The translations under genes and the position numbers were made by a program. A stretch of DNA of 49,400 bases from NCBI GenBank assembly GCA_009841225.1, contig VXMF01000035.1:1-49400 (forward strand). Direction: 5' to 3'. Source of the DNA: Terriglobia bacterium. Its GTDB lineage: Bacteria; Acidobacteriota; Terriglobia; Bryobacterales; UBA6623. The number at the start of each line of letters is the position of its first letter. The stretch's first letter is position 1. The notes under the pieces were generated by a model that made no database searches, was not told where the DNA came from, and saw nothing but the letters and a program-made list of their open reading frames with translations. This document shows positions 8,043 through 16,441 of this stretch, piece after piece.

Positions 8043-9182
8043 GTGCCCAAGCCAAAGTACATTACGTCCGTTAGCAAGATTGCAAGGCTAAGTCCCGAGG
8101 AGCGCAAGGCGGCAGCCAAGGTCAGCGAGCGATATGTGTTTCGGACCAATGAGTATTACCAATCCCTGATTGATTGGGATGATCCGAACGACCCAATTCG
8201 ACGGCTGGTCATACCCGATGCCCGCGAATTGAACGAGTGGGGCAGGTTGGACGCCTCGTTCGAGGAATACTACACAAAGGTCCCGGGCCTAGAGCACAAG
8301 TACTCCGACACCGCCTTGTTGCTGTGCAACGACGTCTGCGGCGCCTACTGCCGCTTCTGCTTCCGCAAGCGGCTGTTCATGGACGACAACGACGAGGTTG
8401 TCCGCGACGTCTCGGCTGGCATCTCCTACATCCGGGAGCATCCCGAGATCAGCAACGTGCTTCTGACCGGCGGGGATCCGCTGATCATGTCCACTTCGAA
8501 GCTCGAGCCGATCATCGCTCAATTGCGCGAGATTCCCCATGTGAAGATCATTCGGATCGGAAGCAAGATGCCGGCCTTCAACCCGTACCGCATCTTGGAT
8601 GACCCGAAGCTGCACGCGATGTTCGAGCGCTACTCAACGCCGGAGCAGGGCCGGATCTACGTCATGTGCCACTTCAACCATCCGGTCGAGTTGACGGCGG
8701 TGGCCCGCGAAGGATTGCAGTGCCTGCAGGCCCACTCGGTGGTGACGATCAATCAGACCCCCATGATCCGCGGTATCAACGACGATCCGGGCGTGCTGAG
8801 CGAACTGATGAACGAACTCTCCTATCTGGGGGTGCCGCCCTACTACGTATTCCAGTGCCGCCCCACCGAGGGCAATGAAAGCTACTCGGTGTCTGTCGAG
8901 AATGCGTACCGCATCTTCGCCAAGTCGCTCGAACGGATGTCCGGGCTAGCCAAGCGGGCGAGGCTTGCAATGTCCCACTCGACAGGCAAGATCGAGATTC
9001 TCGGGTTCACCGACGAACACGTCCTGTTCAAGTACCACCGTGCGGCGAATCCGCGCCTCACAGGCAAGCTGATGATATTCAGGCGAAACCCGGAAGCCCA
9101 TTGGTTCGATGACTACATCGAGGCGCGCGAGTATTTGCCGACCAACCTAGTGCATATCGAGCCCGTCCTTGTAGCGCAATGA
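8043..9182 (+). CDS. KamA-family radical SAM protein (lysine 2,3-aminomutase-like)
   Basis: This 379-residue protein starts at a GTG preceded by GAGGA (8031-8035) seven bases away. The radical SAM cluster motif is C99-x3-C103-x2-C106 (CGAYCRFC), followed by FRKRLF and the family stretch NVLLTGGDPL. Near the end HSTGKIEI (Lys316) is a possible pyridoxal-phosphate lysine. The family interconverts alpha- and beta-amino acids (lysine to beta-lysine, or glutamate 2,3-aminomutase); a related branch (EpmB) makes beta-lysine to modify elongation factor P. It is shorter than the classical clostridial enzyme (about 416 residues), so the exact substrate is open. No elongation factor P or lysine-fermentation gene is nearby. 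The downstream peptidase gene begins about 100 bases after the stop. Confidence 0.85.
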   Translation: MPKPKYITSVSKIARLSPEERKAAAKVSERYVFRTNEYYQSLIDWDDPNDPIRRLVIPDARELNEWGRLDASFEEYYTKVPGLEHKYSDTALLLCNDVCGAYCRFCFRKRLFMDDNDEVVRDVSAGISYIREHPEISNVLLTGGDPLIMSTSKLEPIIAQLREIPHVKIIRIGSKMPAFNPYRILDDPKLHAMFERYSTPEQGRIYVMCHFNHPVELTAVAREGLQCLQAHSVVTINQTPMIRGINDDPGVLSELMNELSYLGVPPYYVFQCRPTEGNESYSVSVENAYRIFAKSLERMSGLAKRARLAMSHSTGKIEILGFTDEHVLFKYHRAANPRLTGKLMIFRRNPEAHWFDDYIEAREYLPTNLVHIEPVLVAQ

Positions 9183-9288
9183 TGTGATCGCGCTCTTGCG
9201 AGCGGGTCGCCTGCGACATCCAGTACTAGCCATGTATCCGATTCAGACACTCGCACGACCGCAGTCAGGGCGGAACGGGTTGTTTCGT

Positions 9289-10767
9289 ATGCTCGCGCTC
9301 AAGGGACTAGCGCTGGCTGGAGTGGCACTCGCCTTGTTGTGTGCCTGCGGATCGGAGGCACGCAAGACCGCAAATCCCAGTCCGCTCGCCGACTGCGAGC
9401 CCGGCGATGGGCCCCGTAACGCGCTTTGCGGCTGGATACCCGTGTATGAGGACCGCAGCGCGGCGTCCGGGCGCCAGATTGAACTGCGGGTGGTCGTATA
9501 TCCAGCTACCAGCCGGAGTCGACAGCCAGATCCTCTCTTCGTGCTAGCCGGAGGCCCAGGGCAGGGTGCCGCTGAAATGAGTTCCCTAGTTGCCAGCTTG
9601 CTTGGCGATGTCCGCAGGGAGCGCGACATAGTTTTCGTCGACCAGCGTGGGACCGGGCGCTCTAACGGACTACCGTGTGACCAAGACACCGATGACTTGG
9701 GCGCGTTCCTCAGCGACGACCACGCTGTCGACACGTTTTTGAATTGCCTCGAGGGATACGAGGCCGACCTACGCTTCTACACCACCCCTTTGGCCATGGA
9801 CGATCTCGACGAAGTCAGGGCCGTCCTCGGCTATGAACGCATCAACCTCTGGGGTGCCTCCTACGGCACCCGCGCCGCTTTGGTCTATCTCCGACGCCAC
9901 GGCGAGCGTGTCCGCAGCGTCGTCTTCGATGGTGCGGTGCCGATGACCATGACCCTGCCCGAGGGGTTTCCAGAGGACTCGCAACGAGCGCTCGACCTGT
10001 TGCTTGAAGATTGTGAGCGCCGAGCCGCTTGCCGGGATCGCTTTCCCGATCTTCGACGCAAGCTGGACGAAGTCCTGGCGCGGCTGGACCGCGAGAGCAA
10101 GGTCTCCTCGCTACGGCACCCTCGAACGGGTGAGAAGGTTGAGGTCACACTGCGCTCAGAAGTCGTTACTAACACCTTGCGACTCGCGTTGTACAGCCCG
10201 GAAGCGGCGGCGCTCGTGCCGATGCTAGTCGAGCAAATGCATGGCGGAGATTTTGCCGGATTGCTCGCGTTGGCGGTCGGAGCGGAGAGTTCGCCGAGCG
10301 AGGCCAAGATGGACTGGGGGATGTATTTCTCGGTAATCTGCGCCGAGGATCTTCCATGGATTGAAGAGACGGCGCGGAACCTAGCACCGGCTGGCGTTTT
10401 CAGCAACGACGAGACATTCGAAGCATGGGACAAAATCTGCGGTGCTTGGCCGCGCGGCGAGATTGTGGCCGACTACCACGAACCTGTGATGTCGGATGTT
10501 CCAGCGCTAGTCTTGTCGGGAGCTCTGGATCCCGTCACGCCGCCACGCAGGGGGGAGGATTTGGCTGCGGGCTTCGCGCGCGCCCTCCATCTCGTGGTAC
10601 CTGGGACAGGCCACGGTGCAACGGGCCGCGGTTGCGTGTCCGAACTGGTGGCAGAATTCGTGCAAGCCGGATCTGCCGACGACTTGGACACTTCGTGCGT
10701 GGAGGAATTCCAGCGACCGGGGTTCTTCGTTACACCCGGCGGCCCCACGATGGAGCGCGAACGATGA
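9289..10767 (+). CDS. lipoprotein alpha/beta-hydrolase peptidase (tripeptidyl/prolyl aminopeptidase-like)
   Basis: With start at ATG 9289 the protein has 492 residues and begins with a hydrophobic segment ending in a lipobox-like LCAC (Cys20); a longer frame reaches GTG 9184. The alpha/beta-hydrolase triad is visible: Ser191 in GASYGT, Asp414 in SGALDPVTPP and His442 in GTGHG. The oxyanion region AGGPGQGA lies at 87-94. This matches the exported aminopeptidase family with a TAP-like C-terminal domain, which releases short peptides or proline from N-termini. Its stop codon overlaps the ATG of the ABC ATPase (ATGA), so it is translationally coupled to the NatA/NatB-type exporter. It probably acts membrane-anchored in the periplasm. 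The substrate is unknown. Confidence 0.85.
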   Translation: MLALKGLALAGVALALLCACGSEARKTANPSPLADCEPGDGPRNALCGWIPVYEDRSAASGRQIELRVVVYPATSRSRQPDPLFVLAGGPGQGAAEMSSLVASLLGDVRRERDIVFVDQRGTGRSNGLPCDQDTDDLGAFLSDDHAVDTFLNCLEGYEADLRFYTTPLAMDDLDEVRAVLGYERINLWGASYGTRAALVYLRRHGERVRSVVFDGAVPMTMTLPEGFPEDSQRALDLLLEDCERRAACRDRFPDLRRKLDEVLARLDRESKVSSLRHPRTGEKVEVTLRSEVVTNTLRLALYSPEAAALVPMLVEQMHGGDFAGLLALAVGAESSPSEAKMDWGMYFSVICAEDLPWIEETARNLAPAGVFSNDETFEAWDKICGAWPRGEIVADYHEPVMSDVPALVLSGALDPVTPPRRGEDLAAGFARALHLVVPGTGHGATGRGCVSELVAEFVQAGSADDLDTSCVEEFQRPGFFVTPGGPTMERER

Positions 10768-11495
10768 TCGAGGTGCGCGGTCTCCGCAAACGCTTCGGAG
10801 ATGTGGTCGCGGTGGACGATGTCTCGTTCGAGGCGCGAAACGGGGAGGTTACCGCCCTGCTCGGAGAGAACGGGGCAGGCAAGACAACCACACTGCGGTC
10901 CATCTACGGACTAATACAGCCCGATGTCGGAGAAGTGCGTGTTGATGGCGTGGATGGGATTGCGCAGCCCCTGAGTGCCCGGATGGGACTAGGGGTGCTG
11001 TCTGAGGCCAGAGGCCTTTATCCGCGTCTGACACCCCGCGAGCACATGCGCTACTTTGCTCACCTGCAGGGGCTCGGACGGGCCGAGACTGAAACGCGCT
11101 GCGAGGACTTGGTCGACCTGCTCGGCATGCAGGACTTCGCCGACAGGCGGGCTGCGGGCCTATCGCACGGCGAGAACACGAAGGTCGCATTGTCACGTGC
11201 GCTGCTGCACGACCCGGCAAACATTTTGCTGGACGAGCCCACCACTGGGCTGGATGTGATGAGCACCCGAGCCGTGCGCGAACTGATCGTCCAACTGAGG
11301 GCTCGTGGCAAGTGTGTCGTGTTCTCCAGCCACGTAATGCAAGAAGTGGCTGCCGTCAGCGATCGGATCGTCGTTGTGTCCGCAGGTAGGGTCGTTGCCA
11401 GCGGCACGCCTGCAGAACTCAGGCGGTCGACGGGCCTTGACGACCTTGAGGATGTCTTCGTCGCGTTGGCAGGGCGCGGAGGGGCGTGGGAATGA
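10764..11495 (+). CDS. ABC transporter ATP-binding protein, NatA-like
   Basis: The protein has 243 residues from the ATG at 10764, inside the ATGA overlap with the upstream peptidase; a longer frame from 10425 would run far into that gene and is rejected. It shows Walker A GENGAGKT (34-41), a signature motif LSHGE (133-137) that departs from the usual LSGGQ, Walker B ILLDEP (154-159) and the D-loop GLD. The overall type is the NatA/CcmA-like ATPase of ABC-2 exporters. It also ends with an ATGA overlap into the permease gene, so the two form one exporter. NatAB systems extrude sodium ions, but close relatives export peptides or antibiotics, so the transported substrate is uncertain. Confidence 0.9.
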   Translation: MIEVRGLRKRFGDVVAVDDVSFEARNGEVTALLGENGAGKTTTLRSIYGLIQPDVGEVRVDGVDGIAQPLSARMGLGVLSEARGLYPRLTPREHMRYFAHLQGLGRAETETRCEDLVDLLGMQDFADRRAAGLSHGENTKVALSRALLHDPANILLDEPTTGLDVMSTRAVRELIVQLRARGKCVVFSSHVMQEVAAVSDRIVVVSAGRVVASGTPAELRRSTGLDDLEDVFVALAGRGGAWE

Positions 11496-12673
11496 AGAAC
11501 CTAGTGGCCGCGCTCTTGGTGGTCCTGCGCAAGGAGCTGGTCGATGGCTTGCGAGACCGTCGCTCCTTGATTTCTGTATTGGCACCGCTTGCGCTTCTCC
11601 CTGTCTTGTTGTTCGTGGGAATGAGCCAAGCGACCGAGGCGGTCGAGCGGGCGCGGCAGATCACGGTTCCGGTCATCGGCGCAGAACATGCCAGTGAGTT
11701 GACCGAGTGGCTGGATCAGCAAGCAGGGATCGAGATTGAGCAAGGTCCGGACCAGCCTCGAGAGGCGGTACGCAACGGCGAGGTCGATTTTGTGCTCGTG
11801 ATTCCTAAGGATTTCGCAGAGCGCTTCGCCAAGTCGGAGACAGCGGAGGTCGAGATCATCTTGGAGGGCATGGATCGCGGCCTAGATCGTGCCGTCGGCC
11901 GCGTGCGCGATCTGATTCGCGGGTACAGCCGCGGAATCGCCGACCAGCGACTGATCGTCCGGGGAATCAGCCCGGAGGTTGCCCGACCTGTGCGGGTCGA
12001 GACCATCGAGCTGGCGACCCAACAGCAGCGCACCGCGATGTTGATCGGCTTCATGCCCTTGATCTTGGTCATGGGCATTTTCGTCGGAGGCTTGCAGATT
12101 GCGATCGATTCGACCGCTGGGGAGAGGGAACGCGGCTCGCTCGAGCCGCTGCTGGTCATTCCAGTGCCGCGCCTGTCGATCATTGGTGGCAAATGGCTGG
12201 CTGCTACCGCATTCTCGCTGGCGAGTGCTGTGCTAACCGCGGCATTGATGGGAATCGGGCTGGAGTATAGCCCGTTGCAGCGACTCGGTTTGCGTCTTGA
12301 ACTTGATGGTGGCGTGATGGCCCTCATGGTTGCTGCGATCGTGCCGTTGGCGTTTTCGGTGACGGCGTTACAGATGGTGGTGGCCACGCTGGCCAGATCC
12401 TACAAGGAAGCGCAGTCTTATGTGTCGTTTCTGATGCTGTTGCCGATGCTGCCGCTGGCGCTCACGATGAATTCTCCTATTGAAGATGCGACTTGGAGGT
12501 TGCTGGTGCCGGTGTTGGCGCAGCAGCAGTTGATTCAAGGCGCTATCGGAGGCGAGGGGGTGGCCTTGGTCGACTTCGGTGTCACCGTACTCATGGCGGC
12601 GGCCTTTGCGGGAGTGTGCCTGTGGCTGACAAGTGACCTGTTCCGCCGTGAACGAATCGTATTCGGCAGGTAG
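11492..12673 (+). CDS. ABC-2 type permease, NatB-like
   Basis: The protein has 393 residues from ATG 11492 (GGAGGGG upstream; GTG 11486 is an alternative). An N-terminal transmembrane segment (about 22-42) is followed by a large extracytoplasmic domain (about 45-180). A cluster of membrane helices follows, including MLIGFMPLILVMGIFVGG and the conserved AGERERGSLEPLLVIPVPR loop typical of NatB-family ABC-2 permeases. It overlaps the ATPase gene by four bases and is the last gene of the peptidase-natA-natB operon. The downstream 80 bases contain a GC-rich inverted repeat (CCGGCC/GGCCGG) but no T-run. Confidence 0.9.
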   Translation: MKNLVAALLVVLRKELVDGLRDRRSLISVLAPLALLPVLLFVGMSQATEAVERARQITVPVIGAEHASELTEWLDQQAGIEIEQGPDQPREAVRNGEVDFVLVIPKDFAERFAKSETAEVEIILEGMDRGLDRAVGRVRDLIRGYSRGIADQRLIVRGISPEVARPVRVETIELATQQQRTAMLIGFMPLILVMGIFVGGLQIAIDSTAGERERGSLEPLLVIPVPRLSIIGGKWLAATAFSLASAVLTAALMGIGLEYSPLQRLGLRLELDGGVMALMVAAIVPLAFSVTALQMVVATLARSYKEAQSYVSFLMLLPMLPLALTMNSPIEDATWRLLVPVLAQQQLIQGAIGGEGVALVDFGVTVLMAAAFAGVCLWLTSDLFRRERIVFGR

Positions 12674-12756
12674 CGCCAAGCCGGCCCGTTTCACTTCGGA
12701 GGCCGGGGTCGGCGTCCAGGGACAGGCCATCCCGCGGTAGCGCTTCGGTTCGGCAG

Positions 12757-12785
12757 TTGATAAGGCCAGCTCGTGTTCGTATAGT
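12757..12785 (+). promoter_or_regulatory. sigma70-type promoter of a candidate small RNA
   Basis: TTGATA (12757-12762) and TATAGT (12780-12785) are separated by exactly 17 bases. There is no protein start within a sensible distance; instead a structured stretch and a terminator hairpin follow within about 70 bases. Confidence 0.65.
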
Positions 12786-12790
12786 TTAAG

Positions 12791-12858
12791 AAGTCGCCCG
12801 TCCTAGCCTAAAGTCAATGGGCGGCTTACTAAAAGGCTCCTGCGGGAGCCTTTCTTGT
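12791..12858 (+). ncRNA. candidate stand-alone small RNA, about 65-70 nt
   Basis: Starting five to seven bases after a good -10 box, AAGTCGCCC (12791-12799) pairs over nine bases (one G-T) with GGGCGGCTT (12819-12827) around a 19-base loop. Five bases later a perfect nine-base terminator stem follows. Promoter, structured body, single-stranded linker and terminator are the classic architecture of a trans-acting small RNA. I recognise no known RNA family (not 6S, 4.5S, tmRNA or RNase P by length and form). It sits between the end of the NatB-like gene and the convergent GH3 gene. Expression is unproven. Confidence 0.55.
12832..12856 (+). terminator. intrinsic terminator of the candidate small RNA
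   Basis: AAAGGCTCC (12832-12840) pairs perfectly with GGAGCCTTT (12845-12853) around the tetraloop TGCG, followed by CTT. The stem provides both an A-tract and a T-tract, so it could act on either strand. Confidence 0.7.
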
Positions 12859-13049
12859 CAGGATCTATTTGATGGATCGCAGCGACTGCGGGCGGAAGGG
12901 CGAGCAGTCCCTGCGGCGGTGCGAATTCGAGTTGGAGACGCAGCTGGGGGCGGAGCAGGCACGTGTCGTGGAGTTGCTGAAGGGAATCTGAATCCGAAAC
13001 CGCACACGGCTGCCGCCTGTAGGCTTGTAGGCAGTAGATGCCAATTTCG

Positions 13050-13069
13050 TTCAAGCACATCTGCTTGAA
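13050..13069. repeat. perfect 8-bp inverted repeat
   Basis: TTCAAGCA (13050-13057) and TGCTTGAA (13062-13069) flank a four-base loop. No T-run follows on either strand, so it is not a canonical terminator. It lies about 95 bases beyond the end of the GH3 gene and may be an mRNA 3'-end structure. Otherwise 12860-13164 holds nothing I can support. Confidence 0.4.
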
Positions 13070-13164
13070 AAACAAGAGGTTGCACTCAAATACCTGTCAG
13101 AACTTCAGTATGGGAGTTGGATCACAAGATGCTTCACGAATAGCCGGCGAAGCGTTTCAGGCGA

Positions 13165-15075
13165 TCAGGCTGCTGACTCGCCGGACCGGTATGACAGCCC
13201 CCAGCCCTCCTCGTACACGGGATCCTCGGTATCACGCGGAACGTCCGTCCGGCTGGCTTCGACCACTGCCATCGACGACGGTAGGTCCACGGGCAACCTG
13301 CCCGTAGGCGAGAACTCGCCGAACAGTGCGTCCAGCAGCACCTTGTCCGCGCATCCGAACGAGACAAGAACTGCCGCGGCGCCCCCTGCGATCTCAGTGA
13401 TGATCGCCGGCCGGTCCAGGCGCACGTCGACCACCGTTGGCACGGCGCGGCAGCACGCCAGCGTCCGTGCCAGGCGTCCGGGCTTGAACGCAAGCGAACC
13501 TTGCGGCACAAAGTACTCGAGCAGGTGCTTGCTCCACTTGAACCGCCGTGGCGAGGCGAGTCGCAGGACTGCGACGTCTGCAAGGCTCGGCGCCGAAACC
13601 ACTGTTCCGTAGTTCCGCGCCACGCTCGGGTCGATACCCTCGACATACAGTCTCACCGGTCTGGAAACCGGCAGTATCGGCCGGTTTCCGATGGCGGGGA
13701 TGGGATTGTTGCTGAGAAGAACCAAGCTCCGGCGCTGGGCCTCGATCCCCGATTCGACGAATTCCGCCGTCCCTGTCGAAGAAGCCGCAGCGTCTGCGTC
13801 CACGTAGGGATCGTCGAACAACCCGAGCTCGAATTTCGCTCGCAGGATCCTTCGGGCCGATACGTCTATGCGCGACTCGGGAATGCGGCCGTCCCGGACG
13901 AGCCCTGCGATGGCTCGCGCGTTGCTCTCGCCGCCGAACTGGTCTACTCCTGCCTCGATCGCCCGTGCGTACCTGTCCGGGACCTTCAGTTCCTCGACTC
14001 CCCATGCCGACGCATCCTTTAGTTTCAGAATGCCGAGCACACGGTGCGAATCCACGGTCATCCAGTCGGTGCTAACCACGCCATCGAAGCCCAGTCGACC
14101 GCGAAGAAGGTCGGTTACGATCTCCGAGTTGAACGCCATCGCGACATCCTCGGATGTCTGGCCGCCTGGAATTCCGTACGACAGCATGATTTGCCGGGTC
14201 CCCGCGGCAATTGCCGAACGGAAGGGCCCGAGATGGTATTCGAAGTGATCGCCCGGATAGAGCTGGCGTTTACCGGTCGAGAAATGCGGATCCAAGCCGT
14301 TGCCGGCCGGTCCACCGCCCGGAAAATGCTTGACCATTGCGGCGACACTCGAGGGGCCGAGACCGGACGGGCCACCTTGGAGCCCCCTGATGAATGCGGC
14401 GGCAAGTCTCCCCACAAGCTGCGCATCCTCTCCGAACGTTGCCCCGGATCTTCCCCAGCGCGGCTCCGTTGCTACGTCAGCCATTGGCCCTAGAAGGCTT
14501 CGGAGGCCGATCGCTCGAAACTCGCGGCGCACAATGTCGCCAAAGCGCTCCGCCAGATCTTCGTCAGCCGCCGCTGCGAGGCCTAGTTGCGAGGGCCACT
14601 GGCTGAAGCCCTCCTGCTTGATGCCGGTCGCGGGATTGAAGCCGGCCGCATGCCGAGGGTCTGAACTCAGGGTGATCGGAATTCCGAGGCGGGTCCGCTC
14701 GGCGATCTTCTGCAGGGAGTTGTGCCAGCGTGCCACCGATCCGGGACATGGGGCCATGAGGATGTTGAAGTGCGACAGATGTCGTCCGACGATCAATTCG
14801 GTGGTCGGGGCGACGTTCATCGGATGTATTCCTTCCACCACCGCTCCCTTGTGTCCGATCGCGATTGGCGGCTGGAACATCAGTCCGGCCTTTTCGTCGA
14901 GGGACATCCGTCCTAGGATGTCTTCGACTCGGTCGGCCACAGGAGCCCTCGGATCCTCGTAGGGATCCATCTTCCCGTTCCCGTTGAGGTCTCGGTAGCG
15001 GACGCCCCGCTCGACAAGCCATTGAACCTCGTTCCGCGCCCCCGCCTCCGCCGCGCTTCCGGTTGCGTTCAGCAC
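13165..15075 (-). CDS. glycoside hydrolase family 3 (beta-glucosidase-like)
   Basis: The protein has 636 residues from a GTG at 15075. It begins with an EF-hand-like insert (RDLNGNGKMDPYED, 28-41) seen in many bacterial GH3 enzymes. The TIM-barrel domain carries VKHFPGGG (248-255) and the nucleophile Asp337 in GFDGVVSTDWM. The C-terminal alpha/beta sandwich ends EEGWGLSY. GH3 enzymes remove terminal beta-linked glucose or related sugars from the non-reducing end. The start is uncertain: the region just upstream in this frame is rich in Arg and then hydrophobic, and a second frame from a TTG at about 15121 encodes MRRLATRRR, so a Tat-type leader may be hidden by a frameshift. The gene is 149 bases after the CoA-transferase stop and may be the tail of that operon. 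Confidence 0.88.
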   Translation of the reverse strand: MLNATGSAAEAGARNEVQWLVERGVRYRDLNGNGKMDPYEDPRAPVADRVEDILGRMSLDEKAGLMFQPPIAIGHKGAVVEGIHPMNVAPTTELIVGRHLSHFNILMAPCPGSVARWHNSLQKIAERTRLGIPITLSSDPRHAAGFNPATGIKQEGFSQWPSQLGLAAAADEDLAERFGDIVRREFRAIGLRSLLGPMADVATEPRWGRSGATFGEDAQLVGRLAAAFIRGLQGGPSGLGPSSVAAMVKHFPGGGPAGNGLDPHFSTGKRQLYPGDHFEYHLGPFRSAIAAGTRQIMLSYGIPGGQTSEDVAMAFNSEIVTDLLRGRLGFDGVVSTDWMTVDSHRVLGILKLKDASAWGVEELKVPDRYARAIEAGVDQFGGESNARAIAGLVRDGRIPESRIDVSARRILRAKFELGLFDDPYVDADAAASSTGTAEFVESGIEAQRRSLVLLSNNPIPAIGNRPILPVSRPVRLYVEGIDPSVARNYGTVVSAPSLADVAVLRLASPRRFKWSKHLLEYFVPQGSLAFKPGRLARTLACCRAVPTVVDVRLDRPAIITEIAGGAAAVLVSFGCADKVLLDALFGEFSPTGRLPVDLPSSMAVVEASRTDVPRDTEDPVYEEGWGLSYRSGESAA

Positions 15076-15224
15076 TGCTCCAACTCCGATGCGGCCGCCG
15101 ACGCGTCGCCAGGCGTCTCAACGCCTGCCGCGCTGCGGTACCAGTGTCCGCAAATGGAAGCCGGGAAGGGCTGGGAGAGACCGGCCACGCTCATTAGCTA
15201 GAAGACCGTCTCCGCGCTCGAGGA

Positions 15225-16406
15225 TCAGTCGGCCCCAGCGATCGAATCCGAGTAGCCTTGGATCGCATCGTCGCTGTAGCCGAGTTCTGCCAATATCTCT
15301 CGGGTGTGCTCTCCCACGGTGGGAGGAAGATTGCGTAAGGCGGGACGCTCGCCATCGAAGCGTACGGGCGTCTTCAAGTCCCGGTAATCCGGCACCCGTG
15401 GGTGAGGGACTGGATCGAAGATCCGGTTGGCGCTGACCTGCGGGTCATCGACGACTTGATCAATGCTCTGAATCGGGGAACACGGGACGCGGTGGGCCTT
15501 GAGGAGTTTGTCGAGTTCCTCTGTAGTCAGCTTGCGAGTACGCGACACGAGCAGTTCCCTAAGGGCAGAGTAGTTCTTCACTCGCAACGGATTGTCCAAG
15601 AACCTAGGGTCGGTGGCTGCTTCCGGAACCCCCAAGGCTTCGCATAGCCTCCGGAAGATCCCATCGTTGCCGCCACAGATCATCAAGTCCCCGTCCTTGG
15701 TCGGAAACGACTCGTACGGGGCGATCATCTTGAGCCCCGTTCCCATCCGTTGCGGCACGTTTCCGCCCGCAAGATAGGTCATCATGTGGTACCCGATCCA
15801 TCCGAGCGAGGTGTCGAGGAGCGAGCATTCGACCAGCGAGCCCACGCCTTCGGCGTCCCGCTTGCGCAGTGCGGCCAGCACGCCCAGCGCAATCAAATAC
15901 CCCGATCCAATATCCACTACAGACCCGCCGACCCGAGCCGGGGGGCCGTCCGGTTGGCCGGTAATTGACATGATCCCGCTGTAGGCTTGCAGCAGCGGGT
16001 CATACCCTGGCGTGTTCGCATAGGGGCCCTCCGATCCGTAGCCGGTGAGAGAGGCGTAGACGACCTCGGGGTGTTTCGCTTTGACAGTTTCGTAATCGAA
16101 CCCCATCCTTTCGATCACCCCCTTGCGGAAGGCTTGCACGACCACATCCGAACGAGCCAGCAGGCGGTCGATAACCTCGCGACCCTCGGGAGACTTCATG
16201 TCCACGACTATGCTCCGCTTGTTGCGGTTGAAGGCTAGGAAAATGGGCGCGTCGCCCCCCCAGAATGGCGGCCCCCACTGCCGCGCCGGGTCTCCGCCCG
16301 GGGGTTCGACCTTGACTACGTCCGCGCCAAGGTCACCCAGCATTTGGGTTGCTTGGGGCCCGGCGATATATTGCGACAGGTCGAGGACTCGGATTCCGTC
16401 CAACAC
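15225..16406 (-). CDS. class III CoA-transferase (CaiB/BaiF family)
   Basis: The protein has 393 residues from GTG 16406, where the typical N-terminus LDGIRVLDLSQYIAGP begins; the longer frame to 16514 would overlap the upstream gene and has no homology-like sequence. Family signatures are the CoA-binding region (LGADVVKVEPPGGD), FNRNKRSIVVD, and the catalytic Asp136 in GYDPLLQAYSG, which forms acyl-CoA intermediates. These enzymes move CoA between organic acids such as carnitine, formate/oxalate or succinate/citramalate. It lies 35 bases after the DUF1501 gene on the same strand, so it is probably cotranscribed with it. The acid used is not predictable. Confidence 0.9.
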   Translation of the reverse strand: MLDGIRVLDLSQYIAGPQATQMLGDLGADVVKVEPPGGDPARQWGPPFWGGDAPIFLAFNRNKRSIVVDMKSPEGREVIDRLLARSDVVVQAFRKGVIERMGFDYETVKAKHPEVVYASLTGYGSEGPYANTPGYDPLLQAYSGIMSITGQPDGPPARVGGSVVDIGSGYLIALGVLAALRKRDAEGVGSLVECSLLDTSLGWIGYHMMTYLAGGNVPQRMGTGLKMIAPYESFPTKDGDLMICGGNDGIFRRLCEALGVPEAATDPRFLDNPLRVKNYSALRELLVSRTRKLTTEELDKLLKAHRVPCSPIQSIDQVVDDPQVSANRIFDPVPHPRVPDYRDLKTPVRFDGERPALRNLPPTVGEHTREILAELGYSDDAIQGYSDSIAGAD

Positions 16407-16441
16407 AGTACCGTTATACCCTTGCCGCCGGTCTATTTCGG

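Noticed and set aside
12872..12991. 39-codon open frame (starting MDRSDCGRKGEQ, ending ARVVELLKGI)
   Set aside because: It has no ribosome site and no recognisable family, and the frame stays open upstream through the small-RNA terminator. It could be a gene remnant but cannot be supported.
13501..14022. 173-residue plus-strand frame and several others over 150 residues inside the GH3, PSD1 and uvrA genes
   Set aside because: They are shadows of strongly supported genes on the opposite strand or in other frames, without ribosome sites or domain motifs.
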